From Streptomyces sp. NBC_00443 (lineage in GTDB: Bacteria; Actinomycetota; Actinomycetes; Streptomycetales; Streptomycetaceae): DNA of 64,000 nt. The stretch lies in NCBI RefSeq assembly GCF_036014175.1, contig NZ_CP107917.1:8866001-8930000 (forward strand), given 5' to 3'. Made by a program: the position numbers and the translations under genes. Below are positions 26,830 through 36,205 of this stretch, one piece after another (within the stretch, counting starts at the first letter, position 1; each line of letters opens with the position of its first letter). The notes beneath the pieces are model-generated. The model was not told the DNA's origin and ran no database searches. It saw nothing but the letters and a program-made list of their open reading frames with translations.

Positions 26830-27133
26830 GACACGGGGCTCCTCACCAACGACTGAGGTTCCGGTGCTTCCCTGCGTCCATTTCAGCCGCTACGGCGGCC
26901 GTGAGCACCTCGGCGGAGCGTGGTTTCGCTTTTGGCCGGGAATCTTCGCGGGACGGGGCGCCCGCGGCATTAAAAAGCCCTGGCTGGACGGGGGAGACCA
27001 GCCAGGGCCGTATTTGGTGGTGCAGGGGGGACGATTGCGGTCTTCCCGCGGTCTACCCCGAGACCACTTATGAATGAACCGTAAACCATCTCGGCGGATT
27101 CCGCGTCACCGAGACCGGGGTAAGTGACCGGTT
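26830..27133. other. 304-bp intergenic region, relatively AT-rich
   Basis: Between two minus-strand genes. It holds the terminator at 26977-27008 and, for the rest, no convincing ORF. An AT-richer stretch at 27065-27095 could hold a promoter for the downstream cNMP-binding gene or on the plus strand, but I see no clear -35/-10 pair. Confidence 0.5.
26977..27008 (-). terminator. Intrinsic terminator with U-tract for the decarboxylase unit
   Basis: A perfect 11-bp stem (GCCCTGGCTGG / CCAGCCAGGGC) with a 10-nt loop. On the minus strand it is followed by TTTTTA, a true U-tract. It lies about 125 bp after the decarboxylase stop. Confidence 0.8.
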
Positions 27134-28609
27134 TCACTCGCCCTCCGCCACCACCCTGATCGTCTCCAGTCGAGGATCGCTGGGATCGGGAAGGTTCATG
27201 CCCGCGGCGAGACCGGTGACGAGATAGCGCAGGACCGGCCCGGTCAGCCGCTCACCCGGCAGCACGACCGGGATCCCGGGCGGATACGGCGTGATCATCT
27301 CGGCGGCGACGCGTCCGGCGGCCCTGTCCACCGGGACGTCCTCGGTGGCGGCGAAGAACGCGTCCCGCGGCGGGACGGCCTGCTCCATGCGCAGCTGCGA
27401 CGGCGGCGGCACGTCGATCCGGGGCGCGGGGCGGAGTTCGGGTGCCGCCTCGGCGAGGGACTTGAGCGCGGCGAGCAGCTCGCCGGCCGTCCCGTGGTCG
27501 TCGCCGTGGGTGAGCTGGGTGGCGATGCGGCGGTGGTCGTTGAGATGGGCGTCCACATTCCGGTGCTCCCGCAGCCAGTCCGCGGCCTGATATCCGGAGA
27601 TGCCGAGACCGTCGAGGTCGATGACGACCGGCAGCGGGTCGAAGTCCGCGGCGAGTCCCGCACCGCAGAAGTCGTCCCGGTCGTTGACGTGCATCCCGTC
27701 GATCTCCTCGACGGCGGCCCGCACCTCGGCCGCGAGATCGAGCGCGGAGCCCATGATCTCCTCGCCCCGCAGGGCCATCTGCCGCCGCCAGCCGTCCATG
27801 CCTGCGAAGATCAGCACCGACGGACTGGTGGTGCCCAGCAGGTCCGCCCGCATGCGCAGCACCGTCGCCGGGACGAGATCGCCCTGCAGATGGAAGACCG
27901 AACCCTGCTCCAGGCCGCTGCCCATCTTGTGGATGCTGGTCACGCAGATGTCGGCGCCCGCGTCCATCGCCCACGACGGCAGTCCGGGATGGAACGGCAG
28001 ATGCGCACCCCAGGCCTCGTCGACGACCAGCGGACGCGAGCGGCGGTGGCAGACGTCGGCGATCGCCCGCAGGTCCGCGCAACTGCCGTACGGCGTCGGA
28101 CTGGTGACCAGCGCACCCTTCGCGTCGGGATGGCGATCGAAGGCCCTGTCGAACTCCGCCGCGGACGGCGGGTGGGCCAGATGCCGTTCGGCGTCCCACT
28201 GCGGCTCGACCCAGACGGGCTCGATGCCGGACAGGACGAGACCCGACACGACCGACTTGTGGGCGTCCCGTCCGACCAGCAGCTTCTCGTGCGGGCCCGC
28301 GACGGCCAGCATCGCCGCCTTGACGGAGAGGGAACTGCCGCACGTGGTGAAGTACGTGTGCTCCGCGTGCACGGCGTCGGCCATCAGATCCTCGGCGTGC
28401 TCCAGGACGCCGCTGTGGTGCAGCCGGTCGTCCAGACCGCCCGACGCCAGTACGTCACCGAGGAACACCGCGTCGCCCAGCACCTCCCGTACCACGGGGT
28501 CGGCTCCGCGGGCCTGCTTGTGACCGGGCGGCGAGAACGACGTCCGCCCCTTGCGGTGGTAGTCGGCCAGCGCTTCCAGGACCGGGGCCCGGGTGTGATC
28601 GGCTGTCAT
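27134..28609 (-). CDS. Orn/Lys/Arg decarboxylase family PLP enzyme
   Basis: A 491-residue fold-type I PLP enzyme of the bacterial basic amino-acid decarboxylase family. Recognisable features are SFSPPGHKQARG near the N-terminus, FTTCGSSLSVK, the aspartate in VVDEAWGAHLPFHPG, and the PLP lysine K228 in SIHKMGSG. The C-terminal domain has PYPPGIPVVLPGE. Family members decarboxylate arginine, lysine or ornithine to agmatine, cadaverine or putrescine; the exact substrate is undecided. The start MTADHTRAP at 28609 is preferred over the longer form. A small ORF lies 46 bp upstream and a strong terminator downstream. Confidence 0.88.
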   Translation of the reverse strand: MTADHTRAPVLEALADYHRKGRTSFSPPGHKQARGADPVVREVLGDAVFLGDVLASGGLDDRLHHSGVLEHAEDLMADAVHAEHTYFTTCGSSLSVKAAMLAVAGPHEKLLVGRDAHKSVVSGLVLSGIEPVWVEPQWDAERHLAHPPSAAEFDRAFDRHPDAKGALVTSPTPYGSCADLRAIADVCHRRSRPLVVDEAWGAHLPFHPGLPSWAMDAGADICVTSIHKMGSGLEQGSVFHLQGDLVPATVLRMRADLLGTTSPSVLIFAGMDGWRRQMALRGEEIMGSALDLAAEVRAAVEEIDGMHVNDRDDFCGAGLAADFDPLPVVIDLDGLGISGYQAADWLREHRNVDAHLNDHRRIATQLTHGDDHGTAGELLAALKSLAEAAPELRPAPRIDVPPPSQLRMEQAVPPRDAFFAATEDVPVDRAAGRVAAEMITPYPPGIPVVLPGERLTGPVLRYLVTGLAAGMNLPDPSDPRLETIRVVAEGE

Positions 28610-28655
28610 GCGCCCTCGGGTGCCCAACGGGGGCGATGCCATTCGGCGGTGCGGG

Positions 28656-28877
28656 TCAGCCGTCCCCGGTGTGCGAGCCGGGGGAGAGGAACTCGTCCAG
28701 CACGTTGATCACGGTCTCGTAGGCGATCACCCGCACGGCGGCGTCCCGGGCTGCCGCCGGGTCGGCAGGCTCCAGCTCGACGCTGCGGGCCTGCCACACC
28801 CGCTCCTCGCGTCGGGCGTAGGCCCTGGCACGCTGCATGCGCCTGAGCAGTTCGTCTGAGTCCACGACATCGGTCAT
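28656..28877 (-). CDS. Small conserved hypothetical protein
   Basis: A 73-residue, highly charged, mainly helical protein (MTDVVDSDELLRRMQRARAY then ARREERVWQARS). No signal or membrane segment. It precedes the decarboxylase by 46 bp on the same strand and may be co-transcribed. I do not recognise a characterised family. Confidence 0.6.
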   Translation of the reverse strand: MTDVVDSDELLRRMQRARAYARREERVWQARSVELEPADPAAARDAAVRVIAYETVINVLDEFLSPGSHTGDG

Positions 28878-28941
28878 GACTTCCGCGTACCCCGGTATCG
28901 GCCGGATGAGCCGTCATCCGCGGTGTCGCAGGGCCGAGCAG

Positions 28942-31185
28942 TCACCCGTCCGATGCCTTCACGGGCACGCCCAGCGGACGGGCCAGACCGGACACGGCCT
29001 CGTCGAGGCGTTGCAGATGCCGCAGGACACGGTCGGTGACGCGGCCGTAGCGCGGTGCGCCGGGGACGGTCCGGCCCAGGAGCGAGGCGATGCTCGGGCC
29101 GGTCTCGATGCCGGCCGTGGAGAGCTCGTCGGTGACGTGCGCGGCGATCGCCTCGATGTTGTGCGCGATGCGCCCCGCAGCTCGCCGCAGCCGGGGATCC
29201 GCCGCGATCGAGGGATGGGTGGGCAACAGCTCGGCGGTGGCCGCCAGCGAACGCGCGTGATAGGCGCAGGTCTCCAGCAGCGCGACGACGTAGCGGGCGG
29301 TCTCTTTGCGGGCCCGCAGCGGCGTCACCGGATGCGTGAGCGGCTGCACGGCGGCCCGCAGGTCGGCGAGCGCCTGGTCCAGGTCGCGCGCCTGGTCGAG
29401 CAGCTCGACGGGCGGTCCGCCACTGAGCTGGTCGACGGAACTGCGGGTGACCTCGCCGAGCCGTTCCAGCACGGTGGCGAGCAGTTCGTTCGTACGGCGG
29501 TCCGTCTGCACCGGCAGGACCAGCGCGGCCGCGATCACCCCGCAGGCCGCGCCGAGCGCGGTCTCCTCGATGCGCAGCACGAGCACCGAGAGGCTGTACG
29601 TCTGCAGCAGGGTGTACAGCAGCCCGAGTGCCGCGGTGACGAAGAAGGACGACAGCGTGTACGACAGCGGTGCCGAGTAGAACATCGCGAAGACGAACAC
29701 CAGCACCAGCGCGAACGCCGTCCAGGTGTGACGGCCGACGGCACCCGCCAGCACGATGCCGGCCAGGACCCCGAGCACGGTGCCCAGCAGCCGACGGTAG
29801 CCCTTGACCAGGATCTCGCCCGTGGAGGCGGTGTTGAGGAACACGATCCAGCAGGTCAGCACCGCCCAGTACCAGCGGTCGCGGGAGAGCAGCTCGCCGC
29901 CGACGATGGCCAGCGTCGACCCCACGGCCACCTGCACGGCGGCGCGCGTCGTGGGGCGCCGCAGCCCGGTGGGCTCCTCCGCCGGGGCCTCCTCCTCGGC
30001 GTCGAGCACGGCGTCCTCCGCGTCCAGCTCCTCGCGTGAGCGCGCCGTGGCCGGGCTGTCGTCCGCCTCGTCCGGCGCCCCGCCCAGGGCGATCCGCAGC
30101 CCGAGGACGGCGCGGGTGGTCTCGCCGATGGCCCGGAAGGCATCCTGCACGGCGGGGGAGGCGTCGGGCAGGTTCTCCTCGTCGCGGTAGCCGAGGAGCC
30201 GGTTGCGGACCTGGGAGAGCGCGGTGCCGGAGGCCTGGCCCACGGGGTGCAGGACGATCAGGCGCAGGGCCTCCAGGTCACGGCGCAGCGTGACGGTCGC
30301 CTCCTCCCGGACGGGATGCCGCCCGCCCGAGGGGACGGGGGCGCCCGGCAGATGCATGGCCAGGGTGTCGGCGCGCTCGGCGCCGCGTGCGGCGAGCAGC
30401 GACAGCCCCAGTCGCTCGGCCGCGATCTCGGCGTCCGCGACGCGCCGTTGGACGAGCCGGGCCATCGCCTCGTCGGCGGTTCCCTCCTCCAGCCGGCCCT
30501 GGATCAGCAGCGCCGTCTCGTGCAGGCGCGCGGTGCCCTCGCGTACGTGCTCCAGGGCCCGGTCCGCTTCCTCCGGGCCGGCGCCGAGCAGTTCGAGTTG
30601 CGCCGACAGCAACTGGGCCAGTCGGGCACGGAAGGCGCTGCGCAGCCGTTCGAGCACCCCCGTCGGTGTCTCGGGGACGAGCACGAACCGCACCAGCGCG
30701 CTGCACGCGAAGGCCATGGCGACCGCGCCGCACAGCGCGGGCAGGCCGGAGACGGTGGCGCCGACGAAGAGGGACATGAAGTAGGTCTGGAAGCCGATCA
30801 GGCCGAGCGCGGTGCCACGGTCGCCGAACCTGCGCCCGTACACGGCACAGAAGATGAGCGCCACGAAGGCCAGGTCACCGGCCACGACATGGCTGTGCAG
30901 CACTGCCGCCAGGGACATCGAGGCCAGCGCCACCGGAAGGCCCAGGGCGAGTGTGACGGCCTGCGGCCCGCGCTGCTTCTCCCGGATGGCGAAGGTGGCG
31001 ACCATCGCCGCCAGCGCTCCCGTCACCAGGTGCGTCACATCGGCGCCCAGCAGGGCGAGCACGGCGACCGCGAGGGCGATCGCACCCGCCGTGCGCAGCC
31101 CCGCGGCCAGCCGCAGCAGCCCGGGGTCCGACGCCGCGACACGGTCCCGCACGCGCGCCCGGACCGGCCCTCCCGCTGACCTCAC
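28942..31185 (-). CDS. FUSC-family inner membrane protein
   Basis: A 747-residue protein with two blocks of about six hydrophobic helices (residues 20-165 and 425-555), separated and followed by soluble helical regions. This is the layout of the FUSC/aromatic-acid exporter (AaeB-like, YccS-like) family. Members are linked to export of aromatic carboxylates or fusaric acid. The GTG start at 31185 gives a short N-terminal tail. No membrane-fusion partner is encoded nearby, so efflux is inference. Confidence 0.8.
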   Translation of the reverse strand: MRSAGGPVRARVRDRVAASDPGLLRLAAGLRTAGAIALAVAVLALLGADVTHLVTGALAAMVATFAIREKQRGPQAVTLALGLPVALASMSLAAVLHSHVVAGDLAFVALIFCAVYGRRFGDRGTALGLIGFQTYFMSLFVGATVSGLPALCGAVAMAFACSALVRFVLVPETPTGVLERLRSAFRARLAQLLSAQLELLGAGPEEADRALEHVREGTARLHETALLIQGRLEEGTADEAMARLVQRRVADAEIAAERLGLSLLAARGAERADTLAMHLPGAPVPSGGRHPVREEATVTLRRDLEALRLIVLHPVGQASGTALSQVRNRLLGYRDEENLPDASPAVQDAFRAIGETTRAVLGLRIALGGAPDEADDSPATARSREELDAEDAVLDAEEEAPAEEPTGLRRPTTRAAVQVAVGSTLAIVGGELLSRDRWYWAVLTCWIVFLNTASTGEILVKGYRRLLGTVLGVLAGIVLAGAVGRHTWTAFALVLVFVFAMFYSAPLSYTLSSFFVTAALGLLYTLLQTYSLSVLVLRIEETALGAACGVIAAALVLPVQTDRRTNELLATVLERLGEVTRSSVDQLSGGPPVELLDQARDLDQALADLRAAVQPLTHPVTPLRARKETARYVVALLETCAYHARSLAATAELLPTHPSIAADPRLRRAAGRIAHNIEAIAAHVTDELSTAGIETGPSIASLLGRTVPGAPRYGRVTDRVLRHLQRLDEAVSGLARPLGVPVKASDG

Positions 31186-31256
31186 GCCGACGTACTCTCT
31201 CCCGCTCTCTTACTGGTCACACCGCGAACCGAAGGCTCTCAGCCGAGGCCGTCACC

Positions 31257-32642
31257 TCACTCAACCGTCCCATCGGGCGCCTCGGATCCGCCCTCTGCGG
31301 ACACGCGCTCCCGCAGTTGGTCCGGCGTCAGGTACGCGTGGACGAACTCGAAGTCCTTCAGCTTGGCCGGCCTGCGGGCCTGGAACCCGGTACGCACGAA
31401 ATCGTCCCCGGCCACGGCGTTGAGCAGCCAGTTCGTCATGACGCGTGTCTTGGCGACATTGGTGCGCAGCGCCGACCAGTGGTAGCCGCGGGCGACGACC
31501 ATCGCCGGCAGGCCCTTCAGATCGACGCCGAGGGGCTTGGAGACGGCATCGCGGCCGCCGAGGTCGACCACCAGGCCGAGGTCCTTGTGCTCGTACGGCC
31601 GCAGCGGCTGGTTGCGCAGGGACGCGATGACGTTGTCGGCCACGACCTTGCCCTGGCGCATGGCGTGCTGGGCGGTGGGCGGGCAGACGGCGCCCTTCTC
31701 GCCCTTGGCGATATCGGGTACGGCGGCAGCGTCGCCGAGCGCGAACACACCGTCGTCGCCGGGCAGTTTCATCTCCGCGGTGACCGCGAGCCGGCCCCGG
31801 ACCGTGTCCGCGCCCAGCGTGCCGATCAGCGGGCTGGCGACCACTCCGGCGGTCCAGATCAAGGTCCGGGTGGGCACCACCCGGCCGTCGGTGAAGGTGA
31901 CCTCCTCGGGGCCCGCCTTGGCGATGGACACGCCCAGCGAGATGTCGACACCGCGCCTGCGCAGGATCTTCTGGGCGGCGGTGCCCAGCTTCTCGCCGAG
32001 TTCGGGCATCAGCCTCGGCGCGATGTCGATCAGATGCCACTTGATCAGGTGCGGGTCGAGCCGCGGATAGCGCTTGACCGCGTTGTGCGTCAGCATCTGC
32101 AGACATGCGGCGGTCTCGGTGCCGGCGTATCCGCCGCCGACCACCACGAACTGCAGCCGGGCGGCGCGCTCGGCGGGGTCCTGGCTGGCGTCGGCGAGGT
32201 CCAGCTGGGAGATGACGTGGTCGCGCAGGTAGGCGGCCTCCGCCAGCGTCTTCATGCCGTACGCGTGGTCGGTGAGCCCGGGGATGTCGAAGGTGCGGGT
32301 GACGCTTCCGGGGGCCAGCACGATGTAGTCGTACGGCTCGTTGACGATCCGGTCGGTGATGGTGCGGATGACGCAGACCTTGGCCGCGAGATCCACGCCG
32401 ATGGCGCCGCCCGGGATGATCCGGGTGCGGTACCTGCGGCTGCGGCGCAGGGACACGGCGATCGACTGGGGTGTCAGGACGCCGGAGGCGACCTGGGGCA
32501 GGAGTGGCAGGTAGAGCTGGTAGGAGGACGGCGTCGCCAAGGTGATCTCGGCCTCGTCGGCGGAGAGTTTGCGTTCGAGTCGGCGAACACAGCCGACTCC
32601 GGCGAAGCCTGCGCCAACCACCAGGATCCTGGGTCGTGTCAC
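31257..32642 (-). CDS. Type II NADH dehydrogenase-like FAD/NAD(P) oxidoreductase
   Basis: A 461-residue flavoprotein starting VTRPRILVVGAGFAGVG (FAD motif), with a second nucleotide motif FVVVGGGYAGTETAA and FALGDAAAVPD near the C-terminal third. The C-terminal tail (about 380-461) suits membrane-surface attachment as in type II NADH:quinone oxidoreductases. It would pass electrons from NADH to menaquinone without pumping protons. The GTG at 32642 is chosen because an AAGGGA ribosome site precedes it and the Rossmann motif follows at once. Confidence 0.85.
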   Translation of the reverse strand: MTRPRILVVGAGFAGVGCVRRLERKLSADEAEITLATPSSYQLYLPLLPQVASGVLTPQSIAVSLRRSRRYRTRIIPGGAIGVDLAAKVCVIRTITDRIVNEPYDYIVLAPGSVTRTFDIPGLTDHAYGMKTLAEAAYLRDHVISQLDLADASQDPAERAARLQFVVVGGGYAGTETAACLQMLTHNAVKRYPRLDPHLIKWHLIDIAPRLMPELGEKLGTAAQKILRRRGVDISLGVSIAKAGPEEVTFTDGRVVPTRTLIWTAGVVASPLIGTLGADTVRGRLAVTAEMKLPGDDGVFALGDAAAVPDIAKGEKGAVCPPTAQHAMRQGKVVADNVIASLRNQPLRPYEHKDLGLVVDLGGRDAVSKPLGVDLKGLPAMVVARGYHWSALRTNVAKTRVMTNWLLNAVAGDDFVRTGFQARRPAKLKDFEFVHAYLTPDQLRERVSAEGGSEAPDGTVE

Positions 32643-32993
32643 GGTGATCTTCCCTTCTGCGGCTCCAGGCGGTCTGCCTCGACGTCGTTCGCCTGCCCCT
32701 GGATCGCGGCTTCGCACGCCTCGATCCCACCGCGCCACCGGCCGTTCCGCCAGCCGGGTGCGGCAGGCAGATGAACCCGTCGTCAGCCACCTTGCCCCAA
32801 CCGGCGCGGGGGCACACCGGTTCGGGTGTGAAAGACGTGTCCGCTCGATCTCTTGACGACTGATTGGTCTGAACCTAACGTCCGTGTCGCTCGTCCATGT
32901 CAGAGACCGTCGTTCATGTACGTGACCATGTGCGTCATCGTGTGCGTGGTCGGACGCGTGACGTGCGGCCACCCCCATCCGACAGGAGGCAGG
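32643..32993. other. 351-bp divergent intergenic region
   Basis: Lies between the divergent NADH-dehydrogenase-like and secreted-protein genes. Besides the promoter at 32853-32881 it contains no ORF with matching codon bias; the long open frames crossing it are shadows. Confidence 0.5.
32853..32881 (+). promoter_or_regulatory. Vegetative-type promoter for the secreted protein gene
   Basis: TTGACG (32853-32858) and TAACGT (32876-32881) are separated by 17 bp, matching HrdB-type -35 and -10 elements. Transcription would give a leader of about 105 nt before the ATG at 32994. Confidence 0.6.
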
Positions 32994-33596
32994 ATGCTCG
33001 TACCCCTGCGCACCCTCACCGTCACCACGGCGCTGTGCGCCACATCATTGCTCGCCGCCCCGCATGCCTTCGCCGAAGTCGAGCCCGGCGGCTGGCAGTC
33101 CGTGTCACCGAGCTACACCGTCCAGGAACGGGGCTGCGGCCAGGTCGACGGCCTCACGTTCCGGCTCACCTGCTCCACCGCGAGCGGCGACCAGCGGGCT
33201 GAACGGCGCTACGCCACCTACACCGGCGGCACCCGCCAGTTCGAGGGCTACTTCCGCATCACCAGCCTCAGCGGCACCCGGATCAGCCTCAAGCAGACCT
33301 TCAACGAGTCCGGCTCCGGCCCGTACTTCATGCTCGCCGTCGAGCGCGGCGGCCGGCTCTACGCGGTGCACGGCGGTGCCACGCTGTCCAACGCCGGGAC
33401 CGTCGGCGCCACGGTCCGCGTCAACACGGTCCACCAGGTCGGCGTCGAGCACCGCACCTACATCAACGGCTCGCTCAAGCACACCTACGACAGCCCCGGC
33501 GGCAGCTTCTACGACAAGTTCGGTGCCTACCGCACCAACAGCGGCAGCGGGCAGGCCACGGTCGAGTGGAGCAACGTCCGCTTCTGGCGCAAGTAG
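32994..33596 (+). CDS. Secreted beta-sandwich protein, possible polysaccharide-lyase-like
   Basis: A 200-residue exported protein with a Sec signal peptide (cleavage near AFA-E) and a GGAGG ribosome site. The mature part is beta-rich with repeated aromatic/threonine strands (RRYATYTGGTRQFEGYFRI, GTRISLKQTF). It resembles concanavalin-like jelly-roll proteins such as small alginate-lyase-like or glucanase-like folds. I see no decisive catalytic motif, so enzyme activity is uncertain. It is 10 bp upstream of a lipoprotein gene and probably co-transcribed. Confidence 0.65.
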   Translation: MLVPLRTLTVTTALCATSLLAAPHAFAEVEPGGWQSVSPSYTVQERGCGQVDGLTFRLTCSTASGDQRAERRYATYTGGTRQFEGYFRITSLSGTRISLKQTFNESGSGPYFMLAVERGGRLYAVHGGATLSNAGTVGATVRVNTVHQVGVEHRTYINGSLKHTYDSPGGSFYDKFGAYRTNSGSGQATVEWSNVRFWRK

Positions 33597-33606
33597 CGGC
33601 TGCCGT

Positions 33607-34167
33607 ATGCGAGGAAAGGCGCGCATCGCGGCGTCGGCAGCGCTGATCCTGGCGCTGCCGGCCTGCTCGGCCGACACCGCGGACACCGACGAGTCACTAC
33701 GAGGTGTCCTCACGACACCCACGGACATCGACCTCGACTGGACGGACGACCGGCCGGGAGTCGCGGGCCACCTGCTGGAGTTCGCGACCGAGAAGGCGGG
33801 CCCCTACACCGTCCTGGACTACCTGCCCCGGCAGGTGTCCGACTACCGCCATCCCGACCTCATGCCGCACACCACGTTCCACTACCGCCTGCGGACCTAC
33901 CGGGGCCCCGTCTCCCGTCCGGCCCGCGCCGAACTGCCGGACGGCATCCGCTTCACCTGGACCGACTCCTCCGCGGACGAGGACGGATTCCTCCTGGAGA
34001 TGCGGAAGAAGAACAGCACCGGCTACGAGCCCGTCGCCGTCGTCGATCCGGACGTCACCGCCACGACCCTGGTCACCCTGCCCGGCGAGAAGAACGCCAC
34101 CTTCCGGATCCGCGCCTTCGTCCTGGGCGAGCAGTCGAATGCGGTACGGCTCACCACGGGCGAGTAG
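33607..34167 (+). CDS. Lipoprotein with fibronectin-III-like repeats
   Basis: A 186-residue lipoprotein (lipobox LALPAC, C20). The mature part contains two related beta-sandwich-like segments, DLDWTDDRPGVAGHLLEF and IRFTWTDSSADEDGFLLEM, with FHYRLRTYR and FRIRAFVLGE closing each. This is the pattern of fibronectin type III domains. It starts 10 bp after the secreted protein gene. It is probably a cell-surface binding protein; partner unknown. Confidence 0.7.
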   Translation: MRGKARIAASAALILALPACSADTADTDESLRGVLTTPTDIDLDWTDDRPGVAGHLLEFATEKAGPYTVLDYLPRQVSDYRHPDLMPHTTFHYRLRTYRGPVSRPARAELPDGIRFTWTDSSADEDGFLLEMRKKNSTGYEPVAVVDPDVTATTLVTLPGEKNATFRIRAFVLGEQSNAVRLTTGE

Positions 34168-34173
34168 ACGCGC

Positions 34174-36081
34174 TCAGCGGAAGACGTTGTCCGCGTCGTC
34201 CCAGTGCGGCGGCTCGTCCACCATGTGGTCCCGCGGCGCATGTGAACGGGCCTGGTACATCGCGTCGATCTGGAGGGCGTAGTGCCGCACGATGGCGTCC
34301 CGGCGCAGCTTCATCGACGGCGTCAGCAGCCCGCTGGCCACGTCGAACGGGGCCGGCAGCACCCGGAACACACGGATGGACTCCGCGCGCGACACCGCGC
34401 TGTTCGCGGCGGCCACGGCCCGGCCGATCTCCTCGCGCAGCGCGTTCTCCTCGCGCGCCTCCCGGATCCGTGCGTCACTGCGCAGCGTGAGTGATTCCCG
34501 CCAGTAGGCCAGGAAGTCCGGGTCCAGGGTGATCAGGGCCCCGACACAGGGCCGGTTGTCGCCCACGATCACCGCCTGATGGATCATCGGATGCATCCTC
34601 AGGCGCTGCTCCAGGAGCGCCGGGGAGACGCTCTTGCCGCCGCTCGTGATGATGACGTCCTTCTTGCGCCCGGTGATCGTCAGATAGCCGTCGGAGTCCA
34701 GCCGCCCGAGATCCCCGGTGGCCAGCCAGCCGCCGCGCAGCGCCGCCCGGGTCGCGGCCTCGTCGTTCACATAGCCCTGGAACACCGACGGCCCGCGCAC
34801 GAGGATCTCCCCGTCGTCGGCCACCCGGATGTCCATCCCCGGCAGTGCCTTCCCGACCGTTCCCGACAGCTCCCGGCCCAGCGGTGGCGCCGTGACCCCG
34901 CCGCAGGTCTCGGTGAGACCGTAGGCGTCGTTCACATAGATGCCGATGCCCTCGTAGAACAGGGACAGTTCACGGTTCAGGGACGAGCCGGCGGACGTCG
35001 CCCGGCATACCCTGCCGCCCAGCGCGGCCCGCAGTTTGCGGTACACCGTGCGTTCGTACAGGGCGTGTTGCAGCCGCAGATCGTAACGGGGCCCGGGCCC
35101 GCCGCCCAGCCGCTGCCGTTCCAGCGCCGCAGCGAAGTCCCGCGCGGTGTCGGCGGCCCGCTCGAACAGCGCGCCACGGCCGGCCTGCTGGGCCGTGCGC
35201 AGGAAGTTCTTGTAGATCTTCTCGAAGATCGACGGTACGGCGCACAGATAGGTCGGCCGGAAGGTGCGCAGGGCCGCCGACAACGCCTCCCCGTTCAGCT
35301 CGGGTTCGTGGCCCATCAGCATGCCGCCGCGGATGGCCAGCCCCTGCACCACCAGGCCGTACACATGGGAGAAGGGCAGGAAGGCGAGGACCGACGCCTG
35401 CTGCTCGCCCGGCGGGATCACGGTGTGGCCCCACCCCGCCAGGAGGGTGTCGCAGGTGCTCGCCAGACCGCGGTGGCTCAGCGCGCAGCCCAGCGGGTGA
35501 CCCGTGGTGCCGGAGGTGTAGACGACGGCCGCGGTGGAGTCCGGCAGCACGATGCGGCGCAGCGACTCGACGGTGGTGAACGGGATGAACTCGCCGCGCT
35601 CCACGAGCTGTTGAAGCCCCCCGGCGTCCAACTGCCATACATGGCGCAGCATCGGCAGCGATCCGCACACGGAACCCACCGTCATGATGGCCTGCTCGTC
35701 CTCGACCACCACGGCCACGCATTCGGCGTCCCGCAGGATCCACTCGACCTGGTCGCGCGACGACGTCGGATAGATCGGCACGACCTCGGCGCCCACCGCC
35801 CACAGGGCGTAGCAGAACACCGTCCACTCGTACCGGGTGCGGGCCATGACGGCCACGCGGTGGCCCGGGGAGATCCCGGACGCGATCAGTCCCTTGGCCA
35901 GATCGCTCACTTCGTCGCGCAGTTCCACGGCGGTCACCTCCTCCCACGTGGTGGAGGAGGAGTCGGGGTGGCGCGCGAGCATCGGCAATGTCGGATTGAA
36001 GGCCGCCATCTCGAAGACGCTGTCGGCGAGCCCGCCGGTCAGGGGCGTGACGGTCGGGGGAGCGAGGCCGAGATCGCGCAT
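34174..36081 (-). CDS. Long-chain fatty-acid-CoA ligase-like AMP-forming enzyme
   Basis: A 635-residue member of the adenylating superfamily, long-chain acyl-CoA ligase type. It has the nucleotide loop VVYTSGTTGHPLG, the A5 motif NDAYGLTETCGG, ATGDLGRLDSDGYLTITGRKKD and the hinge region. The lysine usually found in the loop (TGxPKG) is leucine here, which may lower or alter activity. It activates fatty acids to acyl-AMP and then acyl-CoA. It lies downstream of glgB by 124 bp on the same strand but is functionally unrelated to it. Confidence 0.85.
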   Translation of the reverse strand: MRDLGLAPPTVTPLTGGLADSVFEMAAFNPTLPMLARHPDSSSTTWEEVTAVELRDEVSDLAKGLIASGISPGHRVAVMARTRYEWTVFCYALWAVGAEVVPIYPTSSRDQVEWILRDAECVAVVVEDEQAIMTVGSVCGSLPMLRHVWQLDAGGLQQLVERGEFIPFTTVESLRRIVLPDSTAAVVYTSGTTGHPLGCALSHRGLASTCDTLLAGWGHTVIPPGEQQASVLAFLPFSHVYGLVVQGLAIRGGMLMGHEPELNGEALSAALRTFRPTYLCAVPSIFEKIYKNFLRTAQQAGRGALFERAADTARDFAAALERQRLGGGPGPRYDLRLQHALYERTVYRKLRAALGGRVCRATSAGSSLNRELSLFYEGIGIYVNDAYGLTETCGGVTAPPLGRELSGTVGKALPGMDIRVADDGEILVRGPSVFQGYVNDEAATRAALRGGWLATGDLGRLDSDGYLTITGRKKDVIITSGGKSVSPALLEQRLRMHPMIHQAVIVGDNRPCVGALITLDPDFLAYWRESLTLRSDARIREAREENALREEIGRAVAAANSAVSRAESIRVFRVLPAPFDVASGLLTPSMKLRRDAIVRHYALQIDAMYQARSHAPRDHMVDEPPHWDDADNVFR

Positions 36082-36205
36082 GCGCTGCTCCTGATGTGTA
36101 CCGGGTGTGACATCACCGATGAGTTCCGTTATCGGCGGTGCCCGAATCTAGCCCAGCTGAGAGCGCGTGGTGTCGAGAACTGACAATTGACCCCGTTCGG
36201 TGATC

